Shown piece after piece: positions 42,655 to 58,000 of a stretch of 64,000 nt of DNA. The notes under the pieces were generated by a model. The model searched no databases. It saw only the letters and a list, made by a program, of their open reading frames with translations, and had not been told where the DNA came from. The first letter of the stretch is position 1. Each line of letters starts with the position of its first letter. This DNA comes from Tricholomella constricta (Eukaryota; Basidiomycota; Agaricomycetes; Agaricales; Lyophyllaceae), in contig JAACJP010000001.1 of the NCBI GenBank assembly GCA_013368375.1, positions 1,984,001 through 2,048,000 of the forward strand, written 5' to 3'. Both the position numbers and the translations under genes were made by a program.

Positions 42655-44164
42655 ATGAGATCTCTTGCTAGCTGGACTATCCTTGCAACCTGCGTCCTGC
42701 CTGCCCTCTGCTCTCCTGCCGCTTCAACCAAGGTGGCCACTGCATGGTACGCAGGTTGGCACTCTACCACCGGCTTTCCCCTCGCAAATGTCACCTGGGC
42801 TAAGTACACGCATTTGACATATGCGTTTGCGTGAGTAATCTCAACTATGCATACATGAACCAAATTTTTTTATACCAGTCCCAACTTTCTAGGGAAACCA
42901 CCTCGGATGTTAAGGTTCTTGATTTAAGCGGATCTAACCCTGGCCTGTTACCGCAATTCGTGTCCGAGGCTCATAAAAACGTAAGAGCGTGACTGTCCTC
43001 AGCAGAAAGCCTTCAGGAATTGAGCTTGCGTTTAGGGAGTAAAGGCACTCGTATCGATTGGCGGTTGGACCGGGTCGCGTTTCTTCTCATCGAACGTCGC
43101 AACTGCTGCGAAACGGACAGCCTTTGTCAAGACCGTGTCTGACTTTGCGAAAAAATACAGCCTGGACGGTCTTGATTTCGAGTAAGAACCTACTTTTCTT
43201 GACTCATTGCTTCTGATCACTGAACAGCCTGTCAGTTGGGAGTACCCTAACAGCCAGGGAATCGGCTGCAATTCCATAAGCCCTAGCGACACGGCCAACT
43301 TTCTTGCCTTCTTGCAACTCCTTCGCGCAGATCCCGTCGGGAAGACGCTCATCCTCTCTGCTGCGACAGCCACTGTACCGTTCATGGACGCAAACGGCAG
43401 CCCATCTGCCAGTGTCACCGGATTCAGCAAGGTCCTGAACTTTATCGCTATCATGAACTACGACTTGTGGGGTCCCTGGAGTCCAACAGTTGGCCCGAAC
43501 GCACCTCTTGACGACTCATGTGCTGCTATTAATAACCGAGCAGGCTCCGCCACCTCTGCAGTCAAGAAATGGGTCAAAGCTGGCATTCCCGCCAATCAGC
43601 TGTTATTGGGAGTCCCTGGTTATGGTCATTCCTTTAGGGTCCGTAAAGCGAATGCGTTCAAATCGGGATCCACCACTGTGTTGGCATCCTACCCCCAGTT
43701 CGATACATCGGCTCCTCCCGTTGGCGACGCCTGGGATGACCCTGCCGGTATTGATGTTTGCGGTGCCCAGCAGTCTCAGGGCGGCGTCATCAATTTCTGG
43801 GGTTTGATACAGAATGGTTATCTCAACAACGATGGTACAGTGAAGTCTGGCATCGCATCTGCATTCGATTCCTGCAGTCAAACTGTAAGTATATCAAGCC
43901 CATCTGCATTAGCTTTCGTGAGCATTCCCCTGCAGCCCTTTGTTTATAACCCCAAGACGGAAATTATGGTGTCTTTCGATAATGCACAGGTTCGTCCACT
44001 GATAACCTTTGTTGTGAACTGATGACCTACATCCCACCCAGTCGTTCGCTGCGAAAGGGAACTTTATCAAAAAGAACGCTTTAAGGGGTTTTGCAATGTG
44101 GGAAGCTGGAGGTGACCACAAAAACATCCTTATCAACTCAATTCGCACTTCGGCTGGATTCTAG
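42655..44164 (+). CDS. Secreted GH18 chitinase
   Basis: GH18 chitinases hydrolyse chitin by substrate-assisted catalysis. Six exons encode about 410 residues. The N-terminus MRSLASWTILATCVLPALCS is a signal peptide, so the enzyme is secreted. VATAWYAGWHSTTGFPLANV and YTHLTYAFA open the TIM barrel. SIGGWTGSRFFSS is the SxGG motif. The catalytic motif LDGLDFDWEYPNSQG has the D-x-x-D-x-D-x-E spacing with the acid/base Glu. It is assembled across an intron whose true acceptor is the second AG. Later MNYDLWGPWSPTVGPNAPLD holds the conserved MNYD. VPGYGHSFRV follows, and the protein ends AMWEAGGDHKNILINSIRTS, stop TAG 44162-44164. No chitin-binding module is visible. It may act in wall remodelling, autolysis or chitin feeding. 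It is convergent with the M28 peptidase, 117 bp apart. Confidence 0.93.
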
Positions 44165-44281
44165 AATCCCGCTGGTGTGATTAACGACGAAAGGGCTGGA
44201 GCCTTGAATAAATCAGTGTCAGAGATACGTCCGAGTAATAATAATACGTTGTATTAAATAACCAGACTAATGGATTTAGTC

Positions 44282-46161
44282 TCACAGTTCATAACCAGCG
44301 GTGTGAAGCAAAGTCGCGAACTGATGGATTGTTGCAATAAGTATGATATTGGGTGTGGTAGAAATCGACGAAATAACAAACCTGGACTTTCGCGATAGAT
44401 CTTATCTGTTCAAAATCAAATCCGAGTCGCTCACTTAAATCACCTACAACCGAAGTTGTTGAACATGATTGCAAAATGGACATAAGTAGAAAAGACTTGC
44501 CTGAATTGTGATACATAGGATCGATGACTGGAAAAACTATGAGACCACACAGAGACACGAAGCTCGATAGGGATACATACTTGGACCTGCACGCTCAAAG
44601 ACTTGAGTGGCAGGGAATCCCTGTTCGTGGAAAGACTGCAAAAGATGTGAGGATCCTTGTTGACCATTCGAAGGTGTAATGTGTACCTGGTGGTCACTGC
44701 AGCATGCCTTTGATACGAATATCAGTATGGCGATCACATACTATCCAAAAGAACGGAAAGGAATAACATACAGGTGTGAAGCCAACACGCAGCTCGGGGC
44801 TATAGATCGCGGACACATTAGCCACCAGCTGAGTGACAACAGGGGAGCCAATCCTGTTCGTCAGTTACTAATCAGTTCATTTCAATGTGATACAATCTAT
44901 GCCTCGCACATATCCGGTAGACCGAGCTGGCGAGGCTCTCCCGGCTCTCGGAATGCAAGCATATCAGCTTGCACCATGACTGTTAAGTTAGCATTGGCAG
45001 CCCGAAGTTCACCTGTAAGCTGAGCGTCAATATGATTGACTTTTGCTGGAAGTTAAGGCTTACGGGCGTATGCTCTTGATCCAAGTAGGCCCTGCTCTTC
45101 CCCTGCAAAGGCGACAAGCTCAACATTACTGCGGAACTTGACGCCTTTCCGCAGGATGGTCCTGGCAATGGACAAGATAGCGACGGTTCCCGAGCCATCG
45201 TCGTCGGCGCCGGGGGCGCGCGTCCTTCCGAAAGAGCCACGGCTGTCGTAATGTGCGCTTAGCAATACAGTGGCAGTGGTGTTGACAATGGAGGGATAGC
45301 GGCTGCGCACAAAAATGAGTTTTCGAGCTGATTGCAAGATGAACACGCCTACCATACAACGTTGGGTGCAAAGCCAATGAGGAAACGCTTTAGATCGCAG
45401 GTTGCACCGGTATCCTCGAAGCGTGCCTTCAGCCAAGACGCAGCGGTAAAGGCGCCTTTGGAGAACGAGTGTCTGGAAAGGATGCCGGACTTCTCATCCT
45501 CCCCGGTCAAAAATCGGATATCGTTTCTCATTTGGGACACTGAGATGTTGCCTACGATGGAAGCAATGACAGGGTCAAATTTGAGATTGGCTAAGACATC
45601 CTCAACGTGTCCCAAGCTCGAAGGCGCAACCGATTGAAAAGGTATTGGCTCCTTTGGAAGCAACGTAGACCTCCAGAACCGTGGCACAAGGGTGTCGATG
45701 ACCCTGGCCTTTTCATGACTGACAGACAGCAGGGCAGCCTGTGGTGTACGGTAGAGAACCTCGTATCCGGCTTGGTAGTGAGAATCTCCCATAACCTCCT
45801 GAGCCGGAATGCCATCGCTGGGTGACAACTCGTGTGTTGACACTGCATCAAGGAAAGCGTCGAATTCGTTTCTGAATGATCGCGTCTGCGTCTTCAGCGA
45901 CACATCTACCGCCTGTTCTTCCAGCCACACAAGCTGCTGGACCTCTCTGGTCGCCTCAGTAATCGAGGCCGATGGTGCTATAGTCTGATATGCCCATGTA
46001 TCGACGCAGGCGGGGTCGGGACGGAATACACTGAGCGTGGTGCTACCCTGCTGGTAATTTCCATAGAAAGCCTTGGACAGACAAGAATCATGACTGAAGA
46101 GAGATGGATGGAAGGGGGTGACAAGTAAAATGGCTAGCGGCCATGCGGCCTTCGCATTCAT
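44282..46161 (-). CDS. M28-family zinc metallopeptidase (secreted or membrane-anchored aminopeptidase)
   Basis: M28 enzymes use two zinc ions to cleave N-terminal residues from peptides. The gene gives about 530 residues. The N-terminal MNAKAAWPLAILLVTPFHPS is a hydrophobic signal or anchor. A long pre-domain of about 200 residues (VISASITEATREV region, SPSDGIPAQEVMG) is followed by SFSKGAFTAASWLKARFEDT. The zinc site is complete: LLSAHYDSRGSFG (His and Asp), GADDDGSGT (bridging Asp), AFAGEEQGLLGSRAY (catalytic and ligand Glu), MVQADMLAF (Asp) and CCSDHQSF (His). The last exons give QVFERAGPIIDPMYHNSGD and ATLLHTAGYEL. Start ATG 46161 and stop 44282-44284. It is divergent from VAC14 with only 113 bp between starts. 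The substrate preference cannot be told. Confidence 0.88.
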
Positions 46162-46274
46162 CGTCAGTTAAGAGCTGTTAAGAGTCTGAGGAGTAGGAGC
46201 ACAGCCACTGGAGTCTCGCGCGTTCAATCCGCCCAACACGACCGTGGTCGGTCTGCTCGTAACATCACAGAACG
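46162..46274. promoter_or_regulatory. 113-bp divergent promoter M28 peptidase / VAC14
   Basis: The shortest shared upstream region between two firmly identified divergent genes here. No TATA box is seen. Both leaders must be very short, or transcription of one gene starts inside the other's leader. Confidence 0.45.
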
Positions 46275-49200
46275 ATGGGTATGTGGCCTTCTTGCACTTA
46301 TCGAATCAAAACGATTGGAACACTTCGCAGAGTCTGGCATCGCGAAACAGCTAGTTGACAAGATTTATGAGAAACGCAAGGCAGCTGCGCTCGATCTCGA
46401 GAAGTGAATCATTTGATTCTTTGCAACCCAGGTATTGGCTAACAGACTTCCCATAGGCAAATTAGAGAATGCCACCAGCAAGGAGACCAGCGTCGAATTA
46501 GCCAAATCATTGACCAGCTGGTCGACATGTTCAGCAATAACACCAACCCGCTCCACATTCGGAACGGTGGTCTCATTGGCCTTGCCGGAACGGCCATAGC
46601 GTTGGGTGTGGATATTGCGCCATACATGGAGAAGTTTGTGGGACCTCTGCTCGATTGCTTCGTCGATCCGGAAAACAGGATTCGGTACTTCTCTGCTGAA
46701 TGCCTGTATAACATCGCAAAGGTTTCGAAAGGAGAGGTTCTGGTCTATTTTAATGACATTTTTGACGCCCTGAGTAAAGTGAGTGCCGCTGCACAATGTC
46801 AGAGGTTCATTCTGATGGATGACATGCTACAGCTCGCTGCTGATTCTGAATTATCAGTCAAGAATGGTGCCGAGCTCCTGGATCGACTACTGAAAGACAT
46901 CGTCGCAGAATCAGCGTCTGTGTATATTCCCCTTTATCCAGAGACGGAGAGAGTTCGTGACGAACGTGAAGACCCTCGTGGCGTCCTGGTTTCGTACCCC
47001 GATGGTATATCAGACCATGATCATCCTGGAGGGAGGAAAGCATTTTCATTAGCGCATTTCATTCCCCTCCTTCGGGAGCGCATCTACGTCGTTAGCCCAT
47101 TCACGCGGAGCTACCTTGTATCCTGGATCAACGTTCTCGACTCCGTGCCCGAGTTGGAACTTATCTCATATCTTCCTGAGTTTCTCGATGGTCTCCTGTG
47201 AGCCTTTCTGATTTTGGTAAACTATCCTACCCACGCATTTACTTTAACTCTTCAGGAAGTATCTTTCAGACCCAACAGAAGATGTTCGTGTTGCGACTGA
47301 AACTCTACTTGCGGACTTCCTTCGCGAAATTCGCGATGTTAGCATCGTCCGTCGGCAACTTGAAGACCAGGCCAAGGCCCAAACACCTGCCGAATCTCTC
47401 AGACATGTCGATATGCAAGAGAATTTACCAGAACTCACATTGGAGACATCGGAAAGGGCGGTGTTCATCAATGACAACGAATACCAATCCAGCCATGAGA
47501 CCGACTCTGCAATGAAGGATGATTACGCGTCGACGAATATCGATGACCGCGACATCGGTGGTGAGGCTTCAGCCAAAGTCTCAAGAAAAGATACACGCGT
47601 ACTTATCAATTTCGCAGCTTGGGTACCCGGTCAAGGGGTGAAAGTAGATTACGCCGCCGTCGTCGAAATTCTGATCCAGCAATTGACCGGAGAACGTCAG
47701 TGGGACTTAGACCTTTTCATGCCGCCCAACTTACATTTGTTGTAGATGATGAGATTCAACAATCAACCGCGCTCAGATGGCTTGCGGAATTTTTGAATTT
47801 CACCCCCGAGGTCATGGTGCCATTTACACCTCGTTTTGTCCCGGCCATTCTCCCCAACCTTGCCCACCATGTCTCCATGATTCAGCTCGCTGCAGTTCGA
47901 ACGAACAAGCTCCTCTTTACTGTCATTCAGAACCTTCCCTCGCCTGTGGAAGCCGTCACGCGTCCACCCCCCGCTGAGAAAACAACATCTCGGATGATCA
48001 GGTCACCCACTCCTTCTGCGACCAACTCAAGACAGTCCACTTTGTCTTCTCAGGAAGTCACATCACCTCAAACACCCTCAGAATCTCCGACTATACCTAC
48101 AGTGCCCCTGCAGAGGCAACGAACCAGTGCCACAGATGTATCATTGACACCTCGTGCAACATCATCTCTAGATCTGACCACCTCAGCGCCCCAGGCATCT
48201 GGCCCTAGTCGACCCCACTCGCCTGCCTCCTTCGCGAGTAACCACACAGCACCGATCCCAAATCCAGAAGAGACGGACTTGTTTGATTATCAGGCGACGG
48301 TCAACGAGCTTACGATTCAGTTTTTGAGCGAGTTCGAAGAAACACGGGTGGCTGCATTAAAATGGCTTATAATGTTACATCAGAAGGCCCCAAAGAAAGT
48401 GAATTTGCCTCTTCGCTACTTTTCTAAAGTCGTGATTGATTCTACTTCTCAGATCCTTGCTATGGACGACGGGACGTTCCCGGCTCTATTGAAAACATTG
48501 TCTGATAGTTCGGAGGAGGTACGTATACTTCACGCATCAATAATCTTTTGCTTATCCATGGCTGTCTAGGTTATCAAACATGACTTGCAACTCTTAGCCC
48601 AGATCTCCTCCAGCTCAGAAGAGAACTATTTCAAAGCCTTCATGATGAACCTTCTGGAATTGTTCAGCACCGATCGACGGCTTTTGGAAACTCGGGGAAG
48701 TTTAATCATTCGCCAACTCTGCCTGAACCTCAACACCGAAAAGATCTATCGGACGTTTGCAGAGATACTGGAGAAAGAGGACGTATGTTGCCTTACTTTT
48801 GATGTCCACATCTTTACTTAATTAGCTATCTGCACAGGATCTTGAGTTTGCCAGCGTTATCGTGCAGAAGCTGAACATAATACTCATCACATCGCCGGAG
48901 CTAGCAGACTTCCGCAAACGATTGAAGAGTCTTGAGACACGGGTCAGTTCCTGACGATGATTCTTTAATTTTGTTTGTTTTTCCGACTTTTACTTCAGCA
49001 AGATGGCCAGGCGTTATTCACAACGCTGTATCGGTCATGGTGCCACAACGCCGTCGCTGTTTTTTCCCTTTGCTTGCTTGCTCAAGCATACGAGCATGCC
49101 TCGAACCTGTTATACATCTTGTGAGTGTTGTGTTTCCAAAGCATGCCAGTCGAATCTAATAGTCGAACGAAAGCGCGGACCTGGAAATCACTGTACAGAT

Positions 49201-49922
49201 GCTCGTGCAGGTCGACAAGCTGGTACAATTAATTGAGTCGCCGGTCTTCACGTGTACTATATCTTTCTTGTGTTGTTGTTGAGATTTACTGACCTTTTCT
49301 AGATATACGGTTGCAGCTCTTAGAACCCGAGAGATACCCACATCTCTTCAAGTGTCTTTATGGCCTGTTGATGCTTTTACCTCAAAGTTCTGCATTCGTG
49401 TCGCTTCGGAACCGCCTGAACGCAGTCAACTCTGCCGGTTTTCTGCAGATTGCTCCCAAATCGTGAGAACACATGACAAGGACCGATTTGATATATTAAC
49501 GATCAAACAGAACTTTGGGACCTTTGTCGACAAGATCCAAGCTTGGGCGGGATGAGATCAAATGGCAGGAACTCCTTTCGCACTTCCGCTCGGTCCAAGC
49601 CAAACACGAGAAGGCGCGGCGACAGGCCTTGGGTACAGACAATGCACCATACTCTGATTTTACAGAGAACGAGAAGACTGCTGAATTGAACCCACCACCG
49701 GGCGACAGGGTCGGACGCCCTCCAACAGTTGGGCGAGCTCCACTACGAAGAAGGGTGACCGGCGAGTTGCCCCTTAATCCAGCAGTTTCCGCCGCGGTAC
49801 CAGGTAGGAACGGGGCTTTATCACCATTGAATCCTAGTCGGGCCAGAGTGACAACAAACGGGGCCGTCTTAGCGCAGCAGGGTCAAAAGCAGCGACGAAC
49901 AATCAGTTCGACTAGAAAGTGA
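46275..49922 (+). CDS. VAC14: VAC14, scaffold of the PIKfyve/Fab1 phosphoinositide kinase complex
   Basis: VAC14 is a HEAT-repeat scaffold that holds Fab1 and Fig4 on vacuolar/endosomal membranes to make PI(3,5)P2. The first exon is just ATGG (46275-46278); a 52-base intron follows and the frame continues [20 protein letters not shown] and LDLEK. Conserved blocks are [80 protein letters not shown] and [20 protein letters not shown]. After a Ser/Pro/Thr-rich linker come [40 protein letters not shown] and [20 protein letters not shown]. The Vac14_Fig4-binding end has [20 protein letters not shown] and AFVSLRNRL. The tail is basic and disordered, with stop TGA 49920-49922. About 1,000 residues. 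Confidence 0.94.
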
Positions 49923-50103
49923 CAAGTCGTTGCTACCGTTGTGGACTTTTTTTCCCCCCAGGTTAATGACGTTACGATACATACACACGTGCTTTAATGC
50001 CCAGCATCCATTTCATATAAGTATCGGATCACGGATGACGACGCTACTAATGACATATAATCCTTATAGTTATTCTGCACCCGCAAATCCAAAGTTCACA
50101 GGG

Positions 50104-51228
50104 TTACAAACGTGAAGCACTTGGGACCAGTATGTTGCTCCGGATCTTACTGAGATCGTCGTCGGAAAGGGCGAGGCGTTGTTTAGCATAGGTCTCCACA
50201 CCCCCATATTTATCCTCAAGAAGCGAAAGGAAAGCAAGCATTGTCTCGTGGCTGCAAAAAAAGAATCAGCAACTAACCCGAGTGGGCAGGCATACAGCAT
50301 GCATACCGGCATGTGAACATGTTGAGGGCAGCTTCGTTATTAGACGCGAAAAGAGGCTCTTTGGAGAGACGAGCCATAATCATTTCGCGTGCGGGTTCCC
50401 GGCCCACTCTCGTAAGAGCGTAGTCCTCAGCAATTGCGGAATTGGCCACGCCAGCGAGCTATCAGAGTCTTGAGGTACAGTAAATTGAGAGGAAAATGAA
50501 AGCCTGACCTTCAGAAGAATTGCTGCTATTATTCCGGTTCGATCCTTACCGGCCGTGCAATGCAATATACACCCCCCTGTTGGGCTGTCCCTGATGTGGC
50601 GCAAAATTGTCCCAAATGATAGGCTTCCGTGGTCCAAGATCTGAGAATAAAGTTCCATGAAAGCCTGCGTTACCTCTACATTTAGCAACTCGTAGTCAGA
50701 ATATGATTCCGAGACCTACCTCAGTCTTGCCGCTAGCGTACAGTTGGTATCGTCTGGCACGAAGAATCACATGGATAGGCAAATGGACGGTTAATCGGCA
50801 ACGTTAACAGCACGTACGTACTTCGCCATCATCTCTGGACTGTAATCTTCTGTCTGAAAGACAGGAGCTCTAATAATTTCTACGCCATCGATTGCTGGCT
50901 GCGGTGTATTGTATTTGTGGATCTCGGTGTCGGAACGCAGATCGAACACTGTAGCAATTCCCAGAGTTTTCAGCTGATGTTCTCCTACAGCGATCCATAT
51001 TAGTCCATACTAATCAGACTAGACAGCGGTATAGAAACCTTCTTTAGTGATACCAGACAGTTCCGCAGAGCGGAATAGGAATCGGGGTCTCGTTATGTCA
51101 CCAGGACTAGTTTCCGAAAGGTATGAGCCGAGATCCCTGACGTTGATGACTCCATCTATGGTAACGAATGGTGGGCGAGAAAGCACATCTGCGACATAGG
51201 CCGCATCCAAGGGTTCGAGATCGTTCAT
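50104..51228 (-). CDS. Tyrosine-protein phosphatase of the Y_phosphatase3 (PF13350-like) family
   Basis: About five exons encode roughly 280 residues. The start used is MNDLEPLDAAYVADVLSRPP (ATG 51228). The upstream frame is open but lacks an ATG. Family features are IDGVINVRDLGSYLSETSPG, RFLFRSAELSGITKEG, then ATVFDLRSDTEI. The P-loop HCTAGKDRTGI fits C-x5-R, with Cys nucleophile and Arg binding phosphate. The variable-loop region EDYALTRVGREPAREMIMAR follows. The C-terminal half has HETMLAFLSLLEDKYGGVET and ends ILVPSASRL, stop 50104-50106. Members include bacterial MptpB-like and fungal phosphatases acting on phosphotyrosine or phosphoinositides; the substrate here is not known. The CTAGKDRTG loop favours this group over Siw14-type phosphatases. 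Divergent from MCM6 with a 174-bp spacer. Confidence 0.87.
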
Positions 51229-51402
51229 GAGAGGCGGAGTCAGGGGAGGGCTGATGCGTGACGAGATTGAGCCGGAGGTCACGCACACGAGACTGCCTGC
51301 CCTAACGTGTCACAGCGTGATAGATCAGCTAATTTTCCACCTAGCAAGCCAGCAAGTCGCGTCGGTTCCTGTTCATTCCTCTTCGCCTTCTCCTCATTTA
51401 GA
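51229..51402. promoter_or_regulatory. 174-bp divergent promoter phosphatase / MCM6
   Basis: Spacer between two start codons. I looked for an ACGCGT (MCB-like, G1/S) element expected of replication genes and did not see a perfect one; ACGTGT and GCGTGA variants are present. The role is inferred from position. Confidence 0.4.
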
Positions 51403-54693
<3,291 letters not shown>

Positions 54694-55046
54694 TTTGTAT
54701 CATTTATGATTTTTACTTGCTTGCTTTCTTGTATTTCGCGTACGCGTTCTGTAGTAGTAATCATGTTGTAAAGGATTGAGGAGTTCCATATCAGGGCGGC
54801 CCGATTCGCCCGCACCCGTGCCTGTTCACGTGCTTCCGAGTCCCGACATGACTTGTGGAGAACGACGGTCTTCGACCCATATAGCTTCCCAAGCTCAACT
54901 TGAGCGCTTGCATATATGCAAGGCATAGACGAGACATAACCCAGGTGACAAACTTGGAATTATCTCATCTCGGAGCGTCTTTCCCATCGCCAGGTCCAAA
55001 CTGGCTGTAAACGAATGCTTAACTTGTCCAAGATCTCGTTTGGAAC
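54694..55046. other. Intergenic between MCM6 and the formin gene
   Basis: About 350 bases in a same-strand gap, holding the MCM6 3' UTR and the formin promoter. A minus-strand frame (54630-54926) overlaps the MCM6 end and has no family resemblance. No TATA box was seen. Confidence 0.4.
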
Positions 55047-58000
55047 ATGCCAACAAACTCTTTGATTGTCCCCACCATCCTGGTCAACGGGTCCCTTCAT
55101 TTCGCTGAGGTTCTAGAGGACAGCGTCGCGGAAGATGTAGTCCACGTGCTGATGGTCGACGACGAGGTGAAGAACGAGGTCCTTGGGAATCTTGAGGACC
55201 ATGGCTGGGCTTTGCAAAGGATTCGCGTGGAACATAGTGGACGTTCCTGGGAGGAAGCCGAGCTTGAGGCTCTCGGAGATGGTGCGACCATCCTCGTTTA
55301 CCTTCACCATCAATCTGAGATCCAGAAATCGTGTAGGAACTGTTGAGGACACCACACCTGTAGCCCCGCTAGTGAATGCTGCACCAACTACGTCTAAATT
55401 ACAGAGACATTTCTCTTCATTCCCCCTGACTGCGCACCTCCATACCCCCGTCCTTCGCCTGGTATCTCTCAACCCTCAACTCTCCCTCAATCTTACATTT
55501 CTTCGCGTTCCCGAGATTCACGACGGTTACCAGTACAAGGTCTTCATTTCCAGGACCATGATAGTTACTGAGGTCATCGAGAGTATCATGGAGGAACTTG
55601 GATTAACTAAGGCTTTGCCCATACCCGGAGGGGGCAACCTGGAGTATGTCCTCGAGGAAGTATGGGTTGATTATAAGTCAGAGAGTATGCTCGCTATTGA
55701 ATTCTGAAGTTCAACGCTGATTTTCATTGATCAGAGATCTCAAGACTCCCGATGTCATCGCTCATTCACCCCATAGTTGCATTCCCGTTCTCTCCCAATC
55801 CTTTCACTGCCACAGCAAAACGTGTGTTTAGGATGTGCGTCCCGGACGAATGGTACCGACGGTCGAAGTCCCGCAATGTGTCAAACTCCTCCCTTGAACC
55901 CTCAGAATTGACAATCAGACGCCTGGCAGCTCTGCAGGAATCTGATGAGGAGGATGAAGATGAAGGCACCGCAAAGATAGGCGCTGCCTCAGGTTCAACG
56001 CCACGCCCCAGTGCACCAGCTGGCACAGATTGGAAGGGCTCAATATCCCACAATCGCTTGTCAACTCTTTTTGATGGTTGGCTACGACCTGCTTCACCAT
56101 CCTCACCGAATCGAAATTCGACATTTTTGGTGGCAGACAATAGGAAGAGCGTGAGCGAACCAATACTCCTTAACCGTGCTCTTGGAGTTAGTCATTCGAA
56201 ACGCGATATCTTTACTGAGGCCACAGAATTGGACGATATCAATGATTCAGAATTTGAACATATGCTAGTACGCTGAAACTCACTTTCAAACCGATATGTT
56301 TCTCAACGTTTTACAGGATGAGATGGGGTTAACTGGAGAAAAACGAAGTAAAGTTTACAACCTTTCACCGAGCCAGAAACAATTTCTACTACAGCAAAGC
56401 CGCACACCGTCACAGAAATCTCCACGACATGAGAGCCAATTATCGTATGCTGCATCATATGGACCATCTAGCGGCTCGAACCTACTGCCTCGTCTCATAC
56501 CCCAGCTAACTGGTGACGCTGGTCTGATGCGCAGATTCTCCATCGTGGGTGGCTGGGGTGAAGCGACAACCGCGCCTCCAGTAGTGTCGCCGAATACTAG
56601 CCGATCGAGCGGCGAATTCGACTCGAGTTCTTCTGGGAAAGGCAAGGCACAGGTAGAAAAGATGGTGGAGGAGATGCAACCCCTCCAGCCCCAGAACACA
56701 GGGGGGCTTTGGAGTAGGTGGTGGGTATCTGCGGGAGGTGAGAGAGCATCTGGCGAGAAAGGTGTTGTTCAGGACACCAACAAGCCCGCTAGATGGTATG
56801 TCGATGCTCTGCGCGGAAAATTTCCAGACAACAAACTCGTGAAACACCTGATATCACTGCGCGTCCATCTCTCCACTGCTAAAATGGCCTGGATTGAAGA
56901 ATTTGTTGTTATTGAGAAGGGAATGGAGGTGTTAGGCTCATTACTGGCGGGCCTGGTGGGCAAAGGAGGAACGAAGCGCAACTTAACCGAAGTGGAGACT
57001 AACGTCTTGCTCGAAATTATTAAATGTCTTCGAGTATTGCTAAATAACGAGGTGAGTATAGAATCATGACTGGCTTAAATCTTACTCTGAACAACAGTCT
57101 AGCCCGGCTTCAACGAAGTACTTATTTCACCAACCACGATCACTCACATCGCATATTCACTCCATGCCTCCTCACTGAAACTTCGCACTCTGGTGTCTGA
57201 AGTTCTGGCAGCGATATGCGCCCTTTCTCCGACAGAGGGCCACAAGGCTGTCCTTTCAGCGCTGTCGGACTATAGAGTTGCATACGACGAGGCCTTCCGC
57301 TTTGAAGGATTGATAGCCTCCCTCCGACTTCCAGATTTGGACACAGACTCTGATGAAAGCAGCGTGATTGGCTTTGGAAATGAGGAAGAAGGAGTATGGG
57401 AAGCTCGCACGGCCTCTATGACCCTTGTCAATGCCCTTACGAACTACCCCGAATCCCTCGAAGACCGCGTGCTGCTCAGGGAAGAGTTCGGAAGAAGGGG
57501 GTTGAACGAAGTTATTGTAGTGAGTCTCTTACTTGTACCAGATTGTCCAATGCAACCACTGACAACTTTTCTCTAGGCGCTACGGTATATCAAACCTCCA
57601 GATTCGCTTTTGACGCAATTGGATGTCTACACCGAGGAAAAGTTTGAGGACGAGGAAGATATGCGGGAACGTGCTCGTGCCCTGTTTTCTTCTGATGCCA
57701 AAGGTCACGAGCGACAGCGATCTGATTCCGAGCTTGCCCTCGAGGATCTCGTTCTACTGGCGAAGCAACACGGTGAACTGTATCCCATGATGGTGGAGAT
57801 TCTGAACCACTACGGACAAATCCTCCAAAGGGATATCGGGATGTAAGTAGATACGCCCTTGACTTGTGCTCTTGACTCGTTCGACTTACCTTTTGCCATC
57901 CTGAAGACAGTTGAAAGCTGACTTGTTTGCTATTCTGGACCGATTTGTGGAGCAGGCTGCCCTGCTTGATAATTTGTATGTGGCACATCTGCTTCCTAAC

